Assembly: GCF_038051945.1 (NCBI RefSeq)
Contig: NZ_CP150302.1
Span: 6,510,001-6,574,000, forward strand
From: Paenibacillus sp. FSL H3-0469
GTDB lineage: Bacteria; Bacillota; Bacilli; Paenibacillales; Paenibacillaceae
Length of the DNA stretch: 64,000 nucleotides
Direction of reading: 5' to 3'
How positions within the stretch are numbered: the first letter of the stretch is position 1; the number at the start of each line of letters is the position of its first letter. Of this stretch, positions 9,113 through 17,752 are shown piece by piece. The position numbers were made by a program, and so were the translations under genes. The notes below the pieces were generated by a model. The model was not told where the DNA came from, did not search any database, and saw nothing but the letters and a program-made list of their open reading frames with translations.

Positions 9113-9862
9113 ATGAAAAAGAATATAATCAGACGCCGTGTGCTTATTGGAGTGGTGTTGGTTCTACTGGTGGCGGGGGTGTTTATATGGAGGTATCTGA
9201 CCCCGTATAAGCCGGAGGCACGGGCTGAAACCGCCCTGATCTCTGCCGGGGGAGTCACTGTTGAAGAGAATGACAACTGGATCTCGTTCGACCCCTCAGT
9301 GGTGCTAGGCACCGCTGTGATCTTTTATCCGGGAGCACTGGTCAAGGCGGAAGCATATGCGCCGCTGGCCCGTAAAGTTGCCGCTGCCGGTCACCCGTTC
9401 TACATTGCCAGAATGCCGCTTAATCTGGCTGTAATCAAAGGCGATGCCGCCGAAGAGATTATCCGCGTGCATCCGAAGCAGTCATTCGTCCTGGGCGGAC
9501 ATTCGCTGGGCGGCGTAATGGCTTCACGCTTTGCTGCGGATCATGCCGGCCAGCTGGAAGGCGTTTTTTTTCTGGCCTCGTATCCCGATGAGAAAGGCAG
9601 CCTGAAGGACACCACGCTGTCCGTCTTGTCTGTGCTGGGCACGCAGGATAAAGTCGTAGACCAGAAGAGCTATAACAAAGGGCGTTCCTATCTGCCGGGC
9701 AATACCGTATATGTGTCGGTTGAAGGCGGTAACCATGCCCAATTCGGCAGCTACGGGGCGCAAAAGGGTGACGGGACCGCTGCGATTACCGAAGAAGAAC
9801 AGCAGACACGGACCGTCCGGGCGATGCTGGACTGGCTGGGGAATCTGCGCCAGAGCAAATGA
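9113..9862 (+). CDS. Alpha/beta hydrolase, membrane-anchored
   Basis: A 249-residue protein with a single N-terminal hydrophobic helix (about 9-28), probably a signal anchor that places the domain outside the membrane. The hydrolase fold shows the nucleophile elbow GGHSLGG with S131, an acid in GTQDKVV and the histidine in GGNHAQFG, so the catalytic triad is complete. It resembles the small dienelactone-hydrolase-like or lysophospholipase-like group. The substrate cannot be predicted. It is followed at 48 bp by the HAD gene on the same strand. Confidence 0.85.
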   Translation: MKKNIIRRRVLIGVVLVLLVAGVFIWRYLTPYKPEARAETALISAGGVTVEENDNWISFDPSVVLGTAVIFYPGALVKAEAYAPLARKVAAAGHPFYIARMPLNLAVIKGDAAEEIIRVHPKQSFVLGGHSLGGVMASRFAADHAGQLEGVFFLASYPDEKGSLKDTTLSVLSVLGTQDKVVDQKSYNKGRSYLPGNTVYVSVEGGNHAQFGSYGAQKGDGTAAITEEEQQTRTVRAMLDWLGNLRQSK

Positions 9863-9909
9863 ACTAACGAATACCGAAGTAATGTAACGTATGCGGAAGG
9901 AGCGCTGGA

Positions 9910-10680
9910 ATGCCTGTATTGCACATCAACGAACTCTCCGTTCCCGTAAGCGGCATCCTGTTCGATAAGGACGGCACGCTGCTTGATCTCCTGGCTACCT
10001 GGGGCAGCTGGGCTGAGCTGGTGCTTGAGGGGCTGGGCAGCCAGCTGACTCTAATTGGCAGCAGACCTGTAACGGGAGCTGATCTGGCCCCGGTGCTGGG
10101 GACGACACATGATGCTTCCGGACGAATTACCGGTTATGATCCCGCAGGTCCGCTGTCCATGGCAACGGCTGAGGAATCCACCGGGATTCTGGCCTGGCAG
10201 CTCTATACAGCGGGCGTCCCCTGGAATGAAGCGGTGACGCGCGTGAATGCCATCTCCAAGGAGGCCATGAATGAGCTGCGCCGCCGCCGTACGGCTGTGC
10301 CCATGCCGGGATTAATACCATTCCTGGAGCAGTGTGCCGCCGCTTCCCTGAAGCTTGGCGTTGTAACCTCTGACAATCTGTCCACCACCCGCGAGCATCT
10401 GGAATGGCTTGGCATCTCGGAATACTTCGGGGCGGTGGTTACTCGCGACCGGGTTAAGTACGGCAAGCCTGCACCGGAGATGGCTGAGAAGGCCTGCCAG
10501 GAGCTTGGGCTGCTGCCCGAAGAGGCGGTTATTATCGGTGACAGCAATGCGGATATGCAGCTGGGCCGGGGGGCGGGACTGCGGCTGGCGGTCGGAATCT
10601 CACCGGACGGAAGGGCAAACCATCTGCTGGATGCGGATATGGTCGTATCCGGCTACCCGGCACTCCGCTTAACGGTCTGA
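9910..10680 (+). CDS. HAD-superfamily hydrolase (phosphoglycolate-phosphatase-like)
   Basis: A 256-residue cytoplasmic phosphatase. All four HAD motifs are present: FDKDGTL (nucleophile Asp), VTSDN, the lysine in VKYGKPAPEM, and IGDSNADM. The helical cap inserted after motif I places it in subfamily I. Possible substrates are phosphoglycolate or another small phosphoester; the sequence does not decide. GGAAGGAG lies 7 bases before the ATG. It lies between the hydrolase and sirtuin genes with short gaps and may be cotranscribed with both. Confidence 0.88.
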   Translation: MPVLHINELSVPVSGILFDKDGTLLDLLATWGSWAELVLEGLGSQLTLIGSRPVTGADLAPVLGTTHDASGRITGYDPAGPLSMATAEESTGILAWQLYTAGVPWNEAVTRVNAISKEAMNELRRRRTAVPMPGLIPFLEQCAAASLKLGVVTSDNLSTTREHLEWLGISEYFGAVVTRDRVKYGKPAPEMAEKACQELGLLPEEAVIIGDSNADMQLGRGAGLRLAVGISPDGRANHLLDADMVVSGYPALRLTV

Positions 10681-10719
10681 ATGCATGACGAATAGGTACT
10701 GAGAGGACAGGTGTAGATC

Positions 10720-11460
10720 ATGGAACAATTACAGCAACTGACTTCCTGGATTCAAAAAAGTAATAATATCGTCTTTTTCGGCGGTGCCGGAACATCGACG
10801 GAGAGCGGCATCCCGGATTTCCGTTCGGCAGCCGGTCTGTACCAGACGCAGCACAACTCTCCCTATCCGCCTGAGGTGATGCTCAGCCGCAGCTTTTTTA
10901 TGTCCTCACCGGACATTTTTTTTGATTTCTACCGCAGCAAGATGATTCATCCCGGAGCGAAGCCGAACGGGGCCCACAGTCTGCTTGCAGAGCTGGAGGA
11001 GAGCGGTAGGCTGAAGGCGGTCATTACGCAAAATATCGACGGCCTTCATCAGATTGCCGGCAGCCGCCGGGTTCTGGAGCTGCACGGCTCTATCCACCGC
11101 AATCACTGCATGGGGTGCCAGCGCTACTACGGTCTGGAGGAATGGCTGGCGCAGGAAGGCTCTGTGCCGCGCTGCGAGGACTGCGGGGGCATCATCAAGC
11201 CGGATGTGGTGCTCTATGAGGAAGCGCTAGATCATGAAGTGCTGGTTGAAGCCGTGGATGCCATTACAGCGGCGGATCTGCTGATCATCGGCGGTACCTC
11301 GCTTACCGTTCAGCCTGCTGCAAGTCTGGTCACTTACTTCAGGGGGCAGCATACTGTACTGCTTAACGGCGAGCCTACCCCGTATGACGATCAGGCAGAT
11401 CTGATTATTACAGAGCGGATCGGAGAGGTGCTGGGCAGAGTGCAGAGACTGCTGGGCTAA
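10720..11460 (+). CDS. cobB: NAD-dependent protein deacylase (sirtuin)
   Basis: A 246-residue Sir2-family enzyme that removes acetyl or related acyl groups from lysines using NAD. Diagnostic motifs: GGAGTSTESGIPDFRS (NAD binding), TQNIDGLHQIAG, ELHGSIH with the catalytic His, a CMGC ... CEDC zinc ribbon, KPDVVLYEE and GGTSLTVQPA. It is equivalent to CobB/SrtN, which control acetyl-CoA synthetase and other enzymes in bacteria. The terminator hairpin starts inside the last codons. Confidence 0.93.
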   Translation: MEQLQQLTSWIQKSNNIVFFGGAGTSTESGIPDFRSAAGLYQTQHNSPYPPEVMLSRSFFMSSPDIFFDFYRSKMIHPGAKPNGAHSLLAELEESGRLKAVITQNIDGLHQIAGSRRVLELHGSIHRNHCMGCQRYYGLEEWLAQEGSVPRCEDCGGIIKPDVVLYEEALDHEVLVEAVDAITAADLLIIGGTSLTVQPAASLVTYFRGQHTVLLNGEPTPYDDQADLIITERIGEVLGRVQRLLG

Positions 11461-11476
11461 CGCCCGGTCTTTTTTT
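11452..11476 (+). terminator. Rho-independent terminator overlapping the sirtuin stop
   Basis: CTGGGC/GCCCGG around TAAC, then TC and seven T. The stem includes the stop codon. Confidence 0.8.
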
Positions 11477-11553
11477 GTAGAACCAGATTACTTAAGAAGC
11501 CGTGAGTTTAAAGAAGGGTATTCACAAAAGAGAAACGAGAGGCAGGGATTAAC

Positions 11554-12552
11554 ATGGTATATGTGGCTAGTGATGAACGGTATGAAGGGATGCGTTACAA
11601 CCGCACCGGCAGGTCCGGCCTCAAGCTTCCGGCCATCTCACTCGGCCTGTGGCATAATTTTGGCGGCATTGATGCTTATGAGAACGGCCGTGAGATGATT
11701 ACCCGCGCTTTTGATCTCGGGATTACCCACTTTGACCTGGCGAATAACTACGGGCCTCCGGCCGGATCGGCGGAAGAGCTGTTCGGCAAGGTGCTGGCCC
11801 GGGATCTCGCGCCGTACCGCGACGAGCTGGTAATCTCGACCAAGGCGGGATATACGATGTGGCCCGGCCCTTATGGGGACTGGGGGTCACGTAAATATAT
11901 CCTATCCAGTTTGGACCAGAGCCTGAAGCGGCTGGGACTGGATTATGTGGATATCTTCTACTCCCACCGCCCGGACCCGGAGACACCTATGGAGGAAACG
12001 ATGGGAGCGCTGGATCATGCTGTCCGCTCAGGCAAGGCGCTGTACATTGGCTTATCGAACTATTCGGCGGAGCAGACCCGGCAGGCTATTGCGATTCTGA
12101 AAGACCTGGGCACTCCGCTGCTGATTCACCAGCCGAGGTATTCCATGCTGGACCGCTGGATTGAAGGCGGGCTTCAGGAGGTGCTGGAGGAGCATGGGGT
12201 AGGCAGTATTGCCTTCACGCCGCTGGCTCAGGGTCTGCTGACGAATAAATATCTGAACGGCATTCCTGGAGATTCCCGGGCAGCCGGACCTTCGGCTGCG
12301 CTGAATGAGAGCCGGATTACGCCGGAGGTGCTGCGCAGAATCCACGCGCTGAACCAGATGGCGGTAGCGCGCGGCCAGAGTCTGGCCCAGTTCGCCCTGC
12401 TCTGGACGCTGCGCGGCGGCCGGATCACCTCGGCATTGATCGGCGCCAGCCGGGTCAGCCAGATCGAGGAGAATATAGCCGCGCTGTCCCATAGTGACTT
12501 CACGCAGGAAGAGCTGGACCGGATCGAAACGATCCTTAAGACAGAAGAGTGA
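11554..12552 (+). CDS. Aldo/keto reductase, YghZ/L-glyceraldehyde-3-phosphate reductase type
   Basis: A 332-residue NADPH-dependent oxidoreductase of the AKR14-like group. The N-terminal layout (ERYEGMRYNRTGRSGLKLP, SLGLWHNFGG) and the stretch HFDLANNYGPPAGSAEE closely follow E. coli YghZ, which reduces L-glyceraldehyde 3-phosphate and detoxifies methylglyoxal. The catalytic set Asp/Tyr (FDLANNY), Lys (STKAGY) and His (FYSHRPD) is visible. The C-terminal ALIGASRVSQIEEN binds cofactor. It is a single gene with its own ribosome site. Confidence 0.9.
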   Translation: MVYVASDERYEGMRYNRTGRSGLKLPAISLGLWHNFGGIDAYENGREMITRAFDLGITHFDLANNYGPPAGSAEELFGKVLARDLAPYRDELVISTKAGYTMWPGPYGDWGSRKYILSSLDQSLKRLGLDYVDIFYSHRPDPETPMEETMGALDHAVRSGKALYIGLSNYSAEQTRQAIAILKDLGTPLLIHQPRYSMLDRWIEGGLQEVLEEHGVGSIAFTPLAQGLLTNKYLNGIPGDSRAAGPSAALNESRITPEVLRRIHALNQMAVARGQSLAQFALLWTLRGGRITSALIGASRVSQIEENIAALSHSDFTQEELDRIETILKTEE

Positions 12553-12613
12553 AGGCTAAGGTACTCAGCCTAAAAGTTGCCTTAAGGTCCAGCTTCCATA
12601 AATAACAACGCAA

Positions 12614-12644
12614 GCAGCCCGCTTCCTGTTCAGGAGACGGGCTG
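12614..12644. terminator. Hairpin between convergent aldo/keto reductase and AraC genes
   Basis: CAGCCCG/CGGGCTG with an inner TTCCTG/CAGGA helix. Neither side has a clean T run. Its position between two convergent stops suggests shared termination. Confidence 0.55.
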
Positions 12645-12662
12645 TTGCTCTAGGTGATAGGG

Positions 12663-13520
12663 CTATTTCTCCCCAGGGTTCACTGTAGCTTGGCGGTAAG
12701 CGGTGGGGGACTGGCGGTAAAAGCGCTTGAACTGCCGGGAGAAATACAGGGCATCGGTCAGTCCGACTGATGCTGCTACCTGCTCCACGGACAGCTCAGG
12801 GCGTTCACGCAGCAGCTGGCGTGACTTCTCCACCCGCAGCTTGAGCAGGTAAGTGACCGGAGAGAGCCCGGTCTCCTGCTTGAAGATGCGGGAGAGATAA
12901 GCACGGTTATACCCCAGACTGCCGCACATCTGTTCAATTGAGACCGGATGGGCATACTGAGAAGCCATGTAGTGAATCATCTGCTTCACCGTCCGCTTGA
13001 TCTGTGATTCCGCACCCGGCAGCCGGGAGGAGGAGACCAGCAGCTCCGCTGCCTCCCCTGCGATGAGGTACAGATACCCCAGAGAGGTCAGGGCGGCGCT
13101 CTCCTTATTGGCATAGAAGGCGGACATCATCCCGGCAAGCGCTCCGGGAATGACACTGCCGCCTGCGGTAGACAGTACCGGGGCGAGCGGCGCGAAGCCT
13201 GCCTGCTGCGCAAGCTGACCGGCATCAGTACCGGTGAAGGCAGCCCAGCGGTAGCGCCAGGGCTCCTGCTGATCAGAGATGTAGCTGACCAGCTGGCCCG
13301 GATGGATCAGGAAGCAGTCTCCGGCTCCCAGCTCGTACGTATGCTCCTCTGTCCGGAAGACCCCGGAGCCTGATTCAATATAATGGAGCAGATAGTAATC
13401 GTAGATCTTGGGGCCTGCCTGATGCAGCGGGAGCGTCTGGCTCTCTCCTGCAAAGAGTACATGCAGCAGCTGCTTATCGTAATATACAGGATTTGATCCT
13501 ACTGAATAGGTATGTTGCAC
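12663..13520 (-). CDS. AraC-family transcriptional regulator, probably of the galactose operon
   Basis: 285 residues. The N-terminal half is a cupin-type ligand-binding domain (YYLLHYIESGSGVF, GAGDCFLIHPGQLVSY). The C-terminal 100 residues carry two helix-turn-helix units (SIEQMCGSLGYNRAYLSRIFKQ and SVEQVAASVGLTDALYFSRQFKRF). It resembles RafR/MsmR-type sugar regulators. It is transcribed divergently from galK with a 235-bp gap, so control of galKET is a reasonable inference but unproved. The galK promoter has a good -10 and no matching -35, as expected of an activator-dependent promoter. Confidence 0.88.
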   Translation of the reverse strand: MQHTYSVGSNPVYYDKQLLHVLFAGESQTLPLHQAGPKIYDYYLLHYIESGSGVFRTEEHTYELGAGDCFLIHPGQLVSYISDQQEPWRYRWAAFTGTDAGQLAQQAGFAPLAPVLSTAGGSVIPGALAGMMSAFYANKESAALTSLGYLYLIAGEAAELLVSSSRLPGAESQIKRTVKQMIHYMASQYAHPVSIEQMCGSLGYNRAYLSRIFKQETGLSPVTYLLKLRVEKSRQLLRERPELSVEQVAASVGLTDALYFSRQFKRFYRQSPTAYRQATVNPGEK

Positions 13521-13603
13521 TGCAAGCCGCCTTTCTGGATCAGAACGCTTCCATAGCTAAGTGTATAGGGAGCGCCCGTTCACTTTTCTTCTTACCGAGT
13601 ATA

Positions 13604-13686
13604 GTCTCTTCAGAGACGAAAGTCACATTTGTCCATATATTGCACACATGATTGCATTATCAGGGCAAGTCTGATTTTATTATAAT
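13604..13686 (+). promoter_or_regulatory. araC-galK divergent control region: inverted repeat and -10 box
   Basis: GTCTCT-TC-AGAGAC (13604-13617) is a perfect inverted repeat. TATAAT at 13681-13686 is the likely galK -10 box. The nearest -35-like hexamer, TTGCAT at 13652, is too far away (23 bp). Either element could be a regulator target. Confidence 0.45.
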
Positions 13687-13755
13687 GTAAGCATAAAGGA
13701 CGCAAGCTATAATCCACAGTCCCAGCACAAGCAGCGAAAGGATGGAGTGTCAATA

Positions 13756-14934
13756 ATGAGCATACAGGAACTTAACAGTACATTTATCAAGAAGTACGGG
13801 GAGAGCGGGGAAGCCGCGCGGGTATTCTACGCACCGGGCCGCGTGAATCTGATCGGAGAGCATCTGGATTACAACGGAGGTTATGTTTTCCCGGCAGCCC
13901 TGGACTTCGGAACCACCCTGATCGTGCGCCCGCGTACAGACGGCAAAGTTCAATTCGCATCCACGAATTTCCCTTATGAAGCTTCCATCGATTTCAGTGA
14001 CATCGGTGCAGCCAAGACCGGCGAATGGGTGGACTATCCGGTCGGCGTAATGGTGGAGCTGGCTAAGAAGGGTCACCCGGTATCCGGGGGCTACGATCTT
14101 TTGTTCCATGGTGAGATTCCTAACGGCTCGGGCTTGTCCTCTTCCGCTTCGATTGAGGTAGTGACCGGCTTCGCCTTCCTGACGCTGCTTGGCGGTGACA
14201 CAGATACGGTGGAGATCGCTCTCTTGTCCCAGCGCGCGGAGAACCAGTATGTCGGCGTGAACTCCGGGATCATGGACCAGTTCGCTGTGGCCAACGGCAA
14301 GCGCGACCAGGCCATCCTGCTGATGTGCGATACGCTGGAATACAGCCTCGTACCTTTCGTGACGGGCAGCTATAAGCTGGTCATCGGCAACACGAACAAG
14401 AAGCGCGGCCTGGTGGACTCGAAGTATAATGAGCGCCGCAGCCAATGTGAAGAGGCGCTCGCTATTTTGAAGCAGGAGGTTCCATCCCTGTCCTATCTGG
14501 CTGAGGTGAAGCCAGAGCAGTTCGAGCTTTTGCAGGACAAAATTACGGATGAAACTGTAAAGCGCCGGGCCCGCCATGTGGTAGAGGAGAATCAGCGTGT
14601 GCTTGACTCGGTGGAGGTGCTGAAGAACAATGATCTGAAGCAGTTCGGCCTGTACATGAATGACTCCCATGTCTCTCTACGCGACCTCTATGAAGTCAGC
14701 TGTGAGGAGCTGGATGTGATGGTGGAAGAAGCACAGCGCATTCCGGGCACACTGGGCTCACGGATGACCGGCGCAGGATTCGGGGGATGTACGGTATCAC
14801 TGGTACATGAGGATGATGTGCAGCGGTTCATAACGGAAGTTGGAGAAGCCTACAAGAACAGAACCGGCTTGACCGGCGAATTCTATGTATGCGGCATCGG
14901 CAACGGCGTGGAAGAATTGAAAGGAGTGAAATAA
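13756..14934 (+). CDS. galK: Galactokinase
   Basis: A 392-residue GHMP kinase that phosphorylates galactose to galactose 1-phosphate, the first Leloir step after mutarotation. Motifs: the galactokinase signature in PGRVNLIGEHLDYNGG, the ATP-binding loop GSGLSSSASIEV, and the C-terminal MTGAGFGGCTVSLV. The ATG at 13756 is preferred to a GTG at 13747 because GGATGGAG lies about 8 bases upstream of it and because it gives the usual family length. The ribosome site of galE is inside the last codons, so the operon is tightly packed. Confidence 0.96.
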   Translation: MSIQELNSTFIKKYGESGEAARVFYAPGRVNLIGEHLDYNGGYVFPAALDFGTTLIVRPRTDGKVQFASTNFPYEASIDFSDIGAAKTGEWVDYPVGVMVELAKKGHPVSGGYDLLFHGEIPNGSGLSSSASIEVVTGFAFLTLLGGDTDTVEIALLSQRAENQYVGVNSGIMDQFAVANGKRDQAILLMCDTLEYSLVPFVTGSYKLVIGNTNKKRGLVDSKYNERRSQCEEALAILKQEVPSLSYLAEVKPEQFELLQDKITDETVKRRARHVVEENQRVLDSVEVLKNNDLKQFGLYMNDSHVSLRDLYEVSCEELDVMVEEAQRIPGTLGSRMTGAGFGGCTVSLVHEDDVQRFITEVGEAYKNRTGLTGEFYVCGIGNGVEELKGVK

Positions 14935-14935
14935 G

Positions 14936-15922
14936 ATGGCGATTCTGGTAACGGGCGGCGCAGGATACATCGGTTCACACACAGTAGCAGAGCTGCTGGA
15001 CCGCGGGGAAGAGGTTGTGGTGATTGACAATCTGCTGACAGGGCACCGCGAGGCGCTGCTGGGCGGCAAGCTGTACGAGGGCGACCTGCGCGACAAGGCG
15101 CTGCTGGCGAAGCTGTTCTCCGAGAATGAGATCGAAGCGGTGATTCACTTCGCAGCCAGCTCCCTGGTGGGCGAGAGCATGAAGGACCCGGTTAAGTACT
15201 ACGACAACAATGTCTATGGAACGCAGTGTCTTCTCGAAGCCATGCAGCAGGCCGGTGTGGATAAAATCGTCTTCTCCTCCACTGCCGCCACCTACGGCGA
15301 ACCGGAAAAGGTGCCTATCGAAGAGACTGACCGCACCGAGCCTGCGAATGTCTACGGCGAGACCAAGCTGACCATGGAACGCATGATGGCCTGGTTCGAC
15401 AAAGTGCTCGGCATCAAATACGTAGCGCTGCGCTACTTCAATGCTGCAGGCGCACACGCCAGCGGCAAGATCGGCGAAGACCACCGTCCGGAGAGCCACC
15501 TGATTCCGCTGGTGCTCCAGGCTGCACTGAAGCAGCGCGAGAATATCGCAGTGTTCGGGGAAGACTATCCGACAGAGGACGGGACCTGCGTGCGCGACTA
15601 CATCCATGTCAGCGATCTGGCGGATGCGCATGTCCGTGCAGTCACTTATCTGCGCAGCGGCAGTGCAAGCAATATCTTCAACCTTGGCAACGGTCTGGGC
15701 TTCTCTGTGAAGCAGGTCATTGAGACCGCGAAGAAGGTTACCGGCCTGGACATTCCGGTTGTGGTTCAGGAGCGCCGCGCCGGAGATCCGGCAGTGCTCG
15801 TCGCTTCTTCTGACAAAGCCCGGAAGGTTCTGGGCTGGGACCCGCAGCATGCCGATCTGGAAGGCATTATTCAGAGCGCCTGGAGCTGGCACTCCGCTAA
15901 TCCGCAAGGGTATGGGGAGTAA
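14936..15922 (+). CDS. galE: UDP-glucose 4-epimerase
   Basis: A 328-residue extended short-chain dehydrogenase that interconverts UDP-galactose and UDP-glucose with bound NAD. The Rossmann loop VTGGAGYIGSH, the SSTAATYGEP strand, and Y140-x3-K144 (YGETK) are present, with RYFNAAGA and a VRDYIHVSDLA segment further on. It starts two bases after the galK stop, with AAGGAGTGA as ribosome site inside galK. Confidence 0.96.
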   Translation: MAILVTGGAGYIGSHTVAELLDRGEEVVVIDNLLTGHREALLGGKLYEGDLRDKALLAKLFSENEIEAVIHFAASSLVGESMKDPVKYYDNNVYGTQCLLEAMQQAGVDKIVFSSTAATYGEPEKVPIEETDRTEPANVYGETKLTMERMMAWFDKVLGIKYVALRYFNAAGAHASGKIGEDHRPESHLIPLVLQAALKQRENIAVFGEDYPTEDGTCVRDYIHVSDLADAHVRAVTYLRSGSASNIFNLGNGLGFSVKQVIETAKKVTGLDIPVVVQERRAGDPAVLVASSDKARKVLGWDPQHADLEGIIQSAWSWHSANPQGYGE

Positions 15923-16003
15923 GCAGCGGATCTGATTATTGCCCGAAGCTGAAATACACAGAATGCAAAGCGCCGCATAAGGCACCATAGAAGGAGAAAT
16001 AAA

Positions 16004-17587
16004 ATGCAGAACGATAATAGTACGGCTGCTGCCGCTGAGAAGGCGCTGTATGCAATAGAACAGCTGGTTATGTTTGCCGGACACACGGGACTGATCCAGC
16101 CCGCAGATGTGGATTACAGCCGCAATGAACTCCTGGACCAGTTCGGCTTCAGCGAGCCATATCCCGGTGAGTTCACTGAAGCCCCGCTGGACAGCCCGCA
16201 GGGCCCGCTGGACCAGCTGATTGATTACGGGTTCAGTCTCGGGCTGATCCCGGAGAATACGGATACGTACCGCGACCTGCTGGATGCGAAGATTATGGGC
16301 CTGCTCATGGCCCGCCCGTCCGAGGTGAATGCGGAGTTCGCCGCGCTCCAGGCGGAACAGGGCATTCAGGCGGCAACGGACCGCTTTTATAAGCTGAGCA
16401 TTGATTCCAACTATATCCGTATGGACCGGGTAGCGAAGAATGTGTATTGGCTTCAGGAGTCGCCGTACGGGGATATTGAGATGACGATCAACCTCTCCAA
16501 GCCGGAGAAAAGTCCAAAGGAAATCGCCATGGCCCGGCTGCTTCCGCCACCGGTCTATCCGAAGTGCCAGCTCTGCCGCGAGAATGTCGGCTATGCCGGC
16601 CGGGTCAATCACCCGCCGCGTCAGAACCTGCGCGTGATCCCGCTCTCGATGAACAGCGAGAAGTGGTTCTTCCAGTACTCGCCTTATGTCTACTATAACG
16701 AGCATTGCATCGTGTTCCACCATGATCATGTGCCGATGAAGCTGACGAAGGATACGCTGAAGCGTCTGCTTAGCTTCGTGGAAGCCTTCCCGCATTATTT
16801 CATCGGCTCGAATGCCGATCTGCCGATTGTCGGCGGCTCCATTCTGACGCATGACCACTTCCAGGGCGGACGGCATACGTTCCCTATCCAGAAGGCTCCC
16901 AAAGAGGATACCTTCACACATGCCTCGTATCCCGGTGTCAGCTTAAGCACCGTGAAGTGGCCGATGTCCGTGCTGCGGATGCATGCGGAAGATCCGGCAG
17001 TGCTGCTGGAGGCAGGCAACCATATCTACGAATCCTGGAAAACTTACAGCGATCCGGCCGCCGAAGTACTGGCGTTCAGTGAAGAGGACGGCGAGAGCGT
17101 GCCGCATAATACCGTTACCCCTATCGTGCGCCGGGCCGAGGACGGCGGCTACGAGATGGATCTGGTGCTGCGCAACAACCGGACCAATGAAGAATATCCC
17201 GAAGGGATCTTCCATCCGCACCGGGAGATGCACCATATCAAGAAGGAGAACATCGGCCTGATTGAGGTGATGGGTCTGGCGATTCTGCCGGGACGGCTCA
17301 AGGAAGAGCTTGACGCCATCGCTGGCATACTCGCGGGCGACACTGCGCTTCTCGGAGCTGTCCAGAGCGAGGGCAAGGATCATCCGCTGGCGTTGCATGC
17401 TTCCTGGATTGTAGAGCTGGTAAGCCGCTTCAGTACTTCTCTGAACCGCGAAGAAGCGGTGAAGACCATCCAGAATGAGGTGGGTACGAAGTTCACTCAC
17501 ATTCTGGAGCATGCCGGAGTCTACAAACGCACGCCGGAAGGGCAGGCGGCCTTCCGCCGGTTCCTGAACAGCAGCGGTTTTAACTGA
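16004..17587 (+). CDS. galT: Galactose-1-phosphate uridylyltransferase, Gram-positive (class II) type
   Basis: A 527-residue enzyme that transfers UMP from UDP-glucose to galactose 1-phosphate. It has the longer Firmicutes form, not the ~350-residue form of enterobacteria. Visible features: a CQLC pair near residue 190, VFHHDHVPMKLT, and LTHDHFQGGRH, which supplies the histidine triad region. AAGGAG precedes the ATG by 8 bases. It is the last gene of the galK-galE-galT operon; a terminator follows. Confidence 0.95.
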   Translation: MQNDNSTAAAAEKALYAIEQLVMFAGHTGLIQPADVDYSRNELLDQFGFSEPYPGEFTEAPLDSPQGPLDQLIDYGFSLGLIPENTDTYRDLLDAKIMGLLMARPSEVNAEFAALQAEQGIQAATDRFYKLSIDSNYIRMDRVAKNVYWLQESPYGDIEMTINLSKPEKSPKEIAMARLLPPPVYPKCQLCRENVGYAGRVNHPPRQNLRVIPLSMNSEKWFFQYSPYVYYNEHCIVFHHDHVPMKLTKDTLKRLLSFVEAFPHYFIGSNADLPIVGGSILTHDHFQGGRHTFPIQKAPKEDTFTHASYPGVSLSTVKWPMSVLRMHAEDPAVLLEAGNHIYESWKTYSDPAAEVLAFSEEDGESVPHNTVTPIVRRAEDGGYEMDLVLRNNRTNEEYPEGIFHPHREMHHIKKENIGLIEVMGLAILPGRLKEELDAIAGILAGDTALLGAVQSEGKDHPLALHASWIVELVSRFSTSLNREEAVKTIQNEVGTKFTHILEHAGVYKRTPEGQAAFRRFLNSSGFN

Positions 17588-17623
17588 GACCTTGCTTAAG
17601 TTAATGATTGCATAATCTACTGT

Positions 17624-17651
17624 CCCTGCCGGATCCGGCGGGGGCATTTTT
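17624..17651 (+). terminator. Terminator of the gal operon
   Basis: CCCTGCCG/CGGCGGGG (one T-G pair) around GATC, followed by GCATTTTT. Confidence 0.82.
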
Positions 17652-17680
17652 CATGGGGCAATGATGATATTCGTCTCAAT

Positions 17681-17709
17681 TTGAATGCGCCAAGCAGGAG
17701 GACTATAAT
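17681..17709 (+). promoter_or_regulatory. Sigma-A promoter of the alcohol dehydrogenase gene
   Basis: TTGAAT, 17-bp spacer, TATAAT. It separates the dehydrogenase from the gal operon and excludes the longer in-frame start at the TTG of the -35 box. Confidence 0.75.
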
Positions 17710-17752
17710 AGACAAGTGCTTCACATTCACATACTCATGGAGGTTTACCCAT

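Noticed and set aside
14975..16921. 648-residue antisense ORF over galE and galT
   Set aside because: It is the mirror of two conserved genes with strong codon bias; no family features or ribosome site were seen.
17681..17752. N-terminal extension of the alcohol dehydrogenase
   Set aside because: The TTG is the -35 box of a good promoter and the transcript would begin downstream of it. The GGAGG site supports the ATG at 17753.
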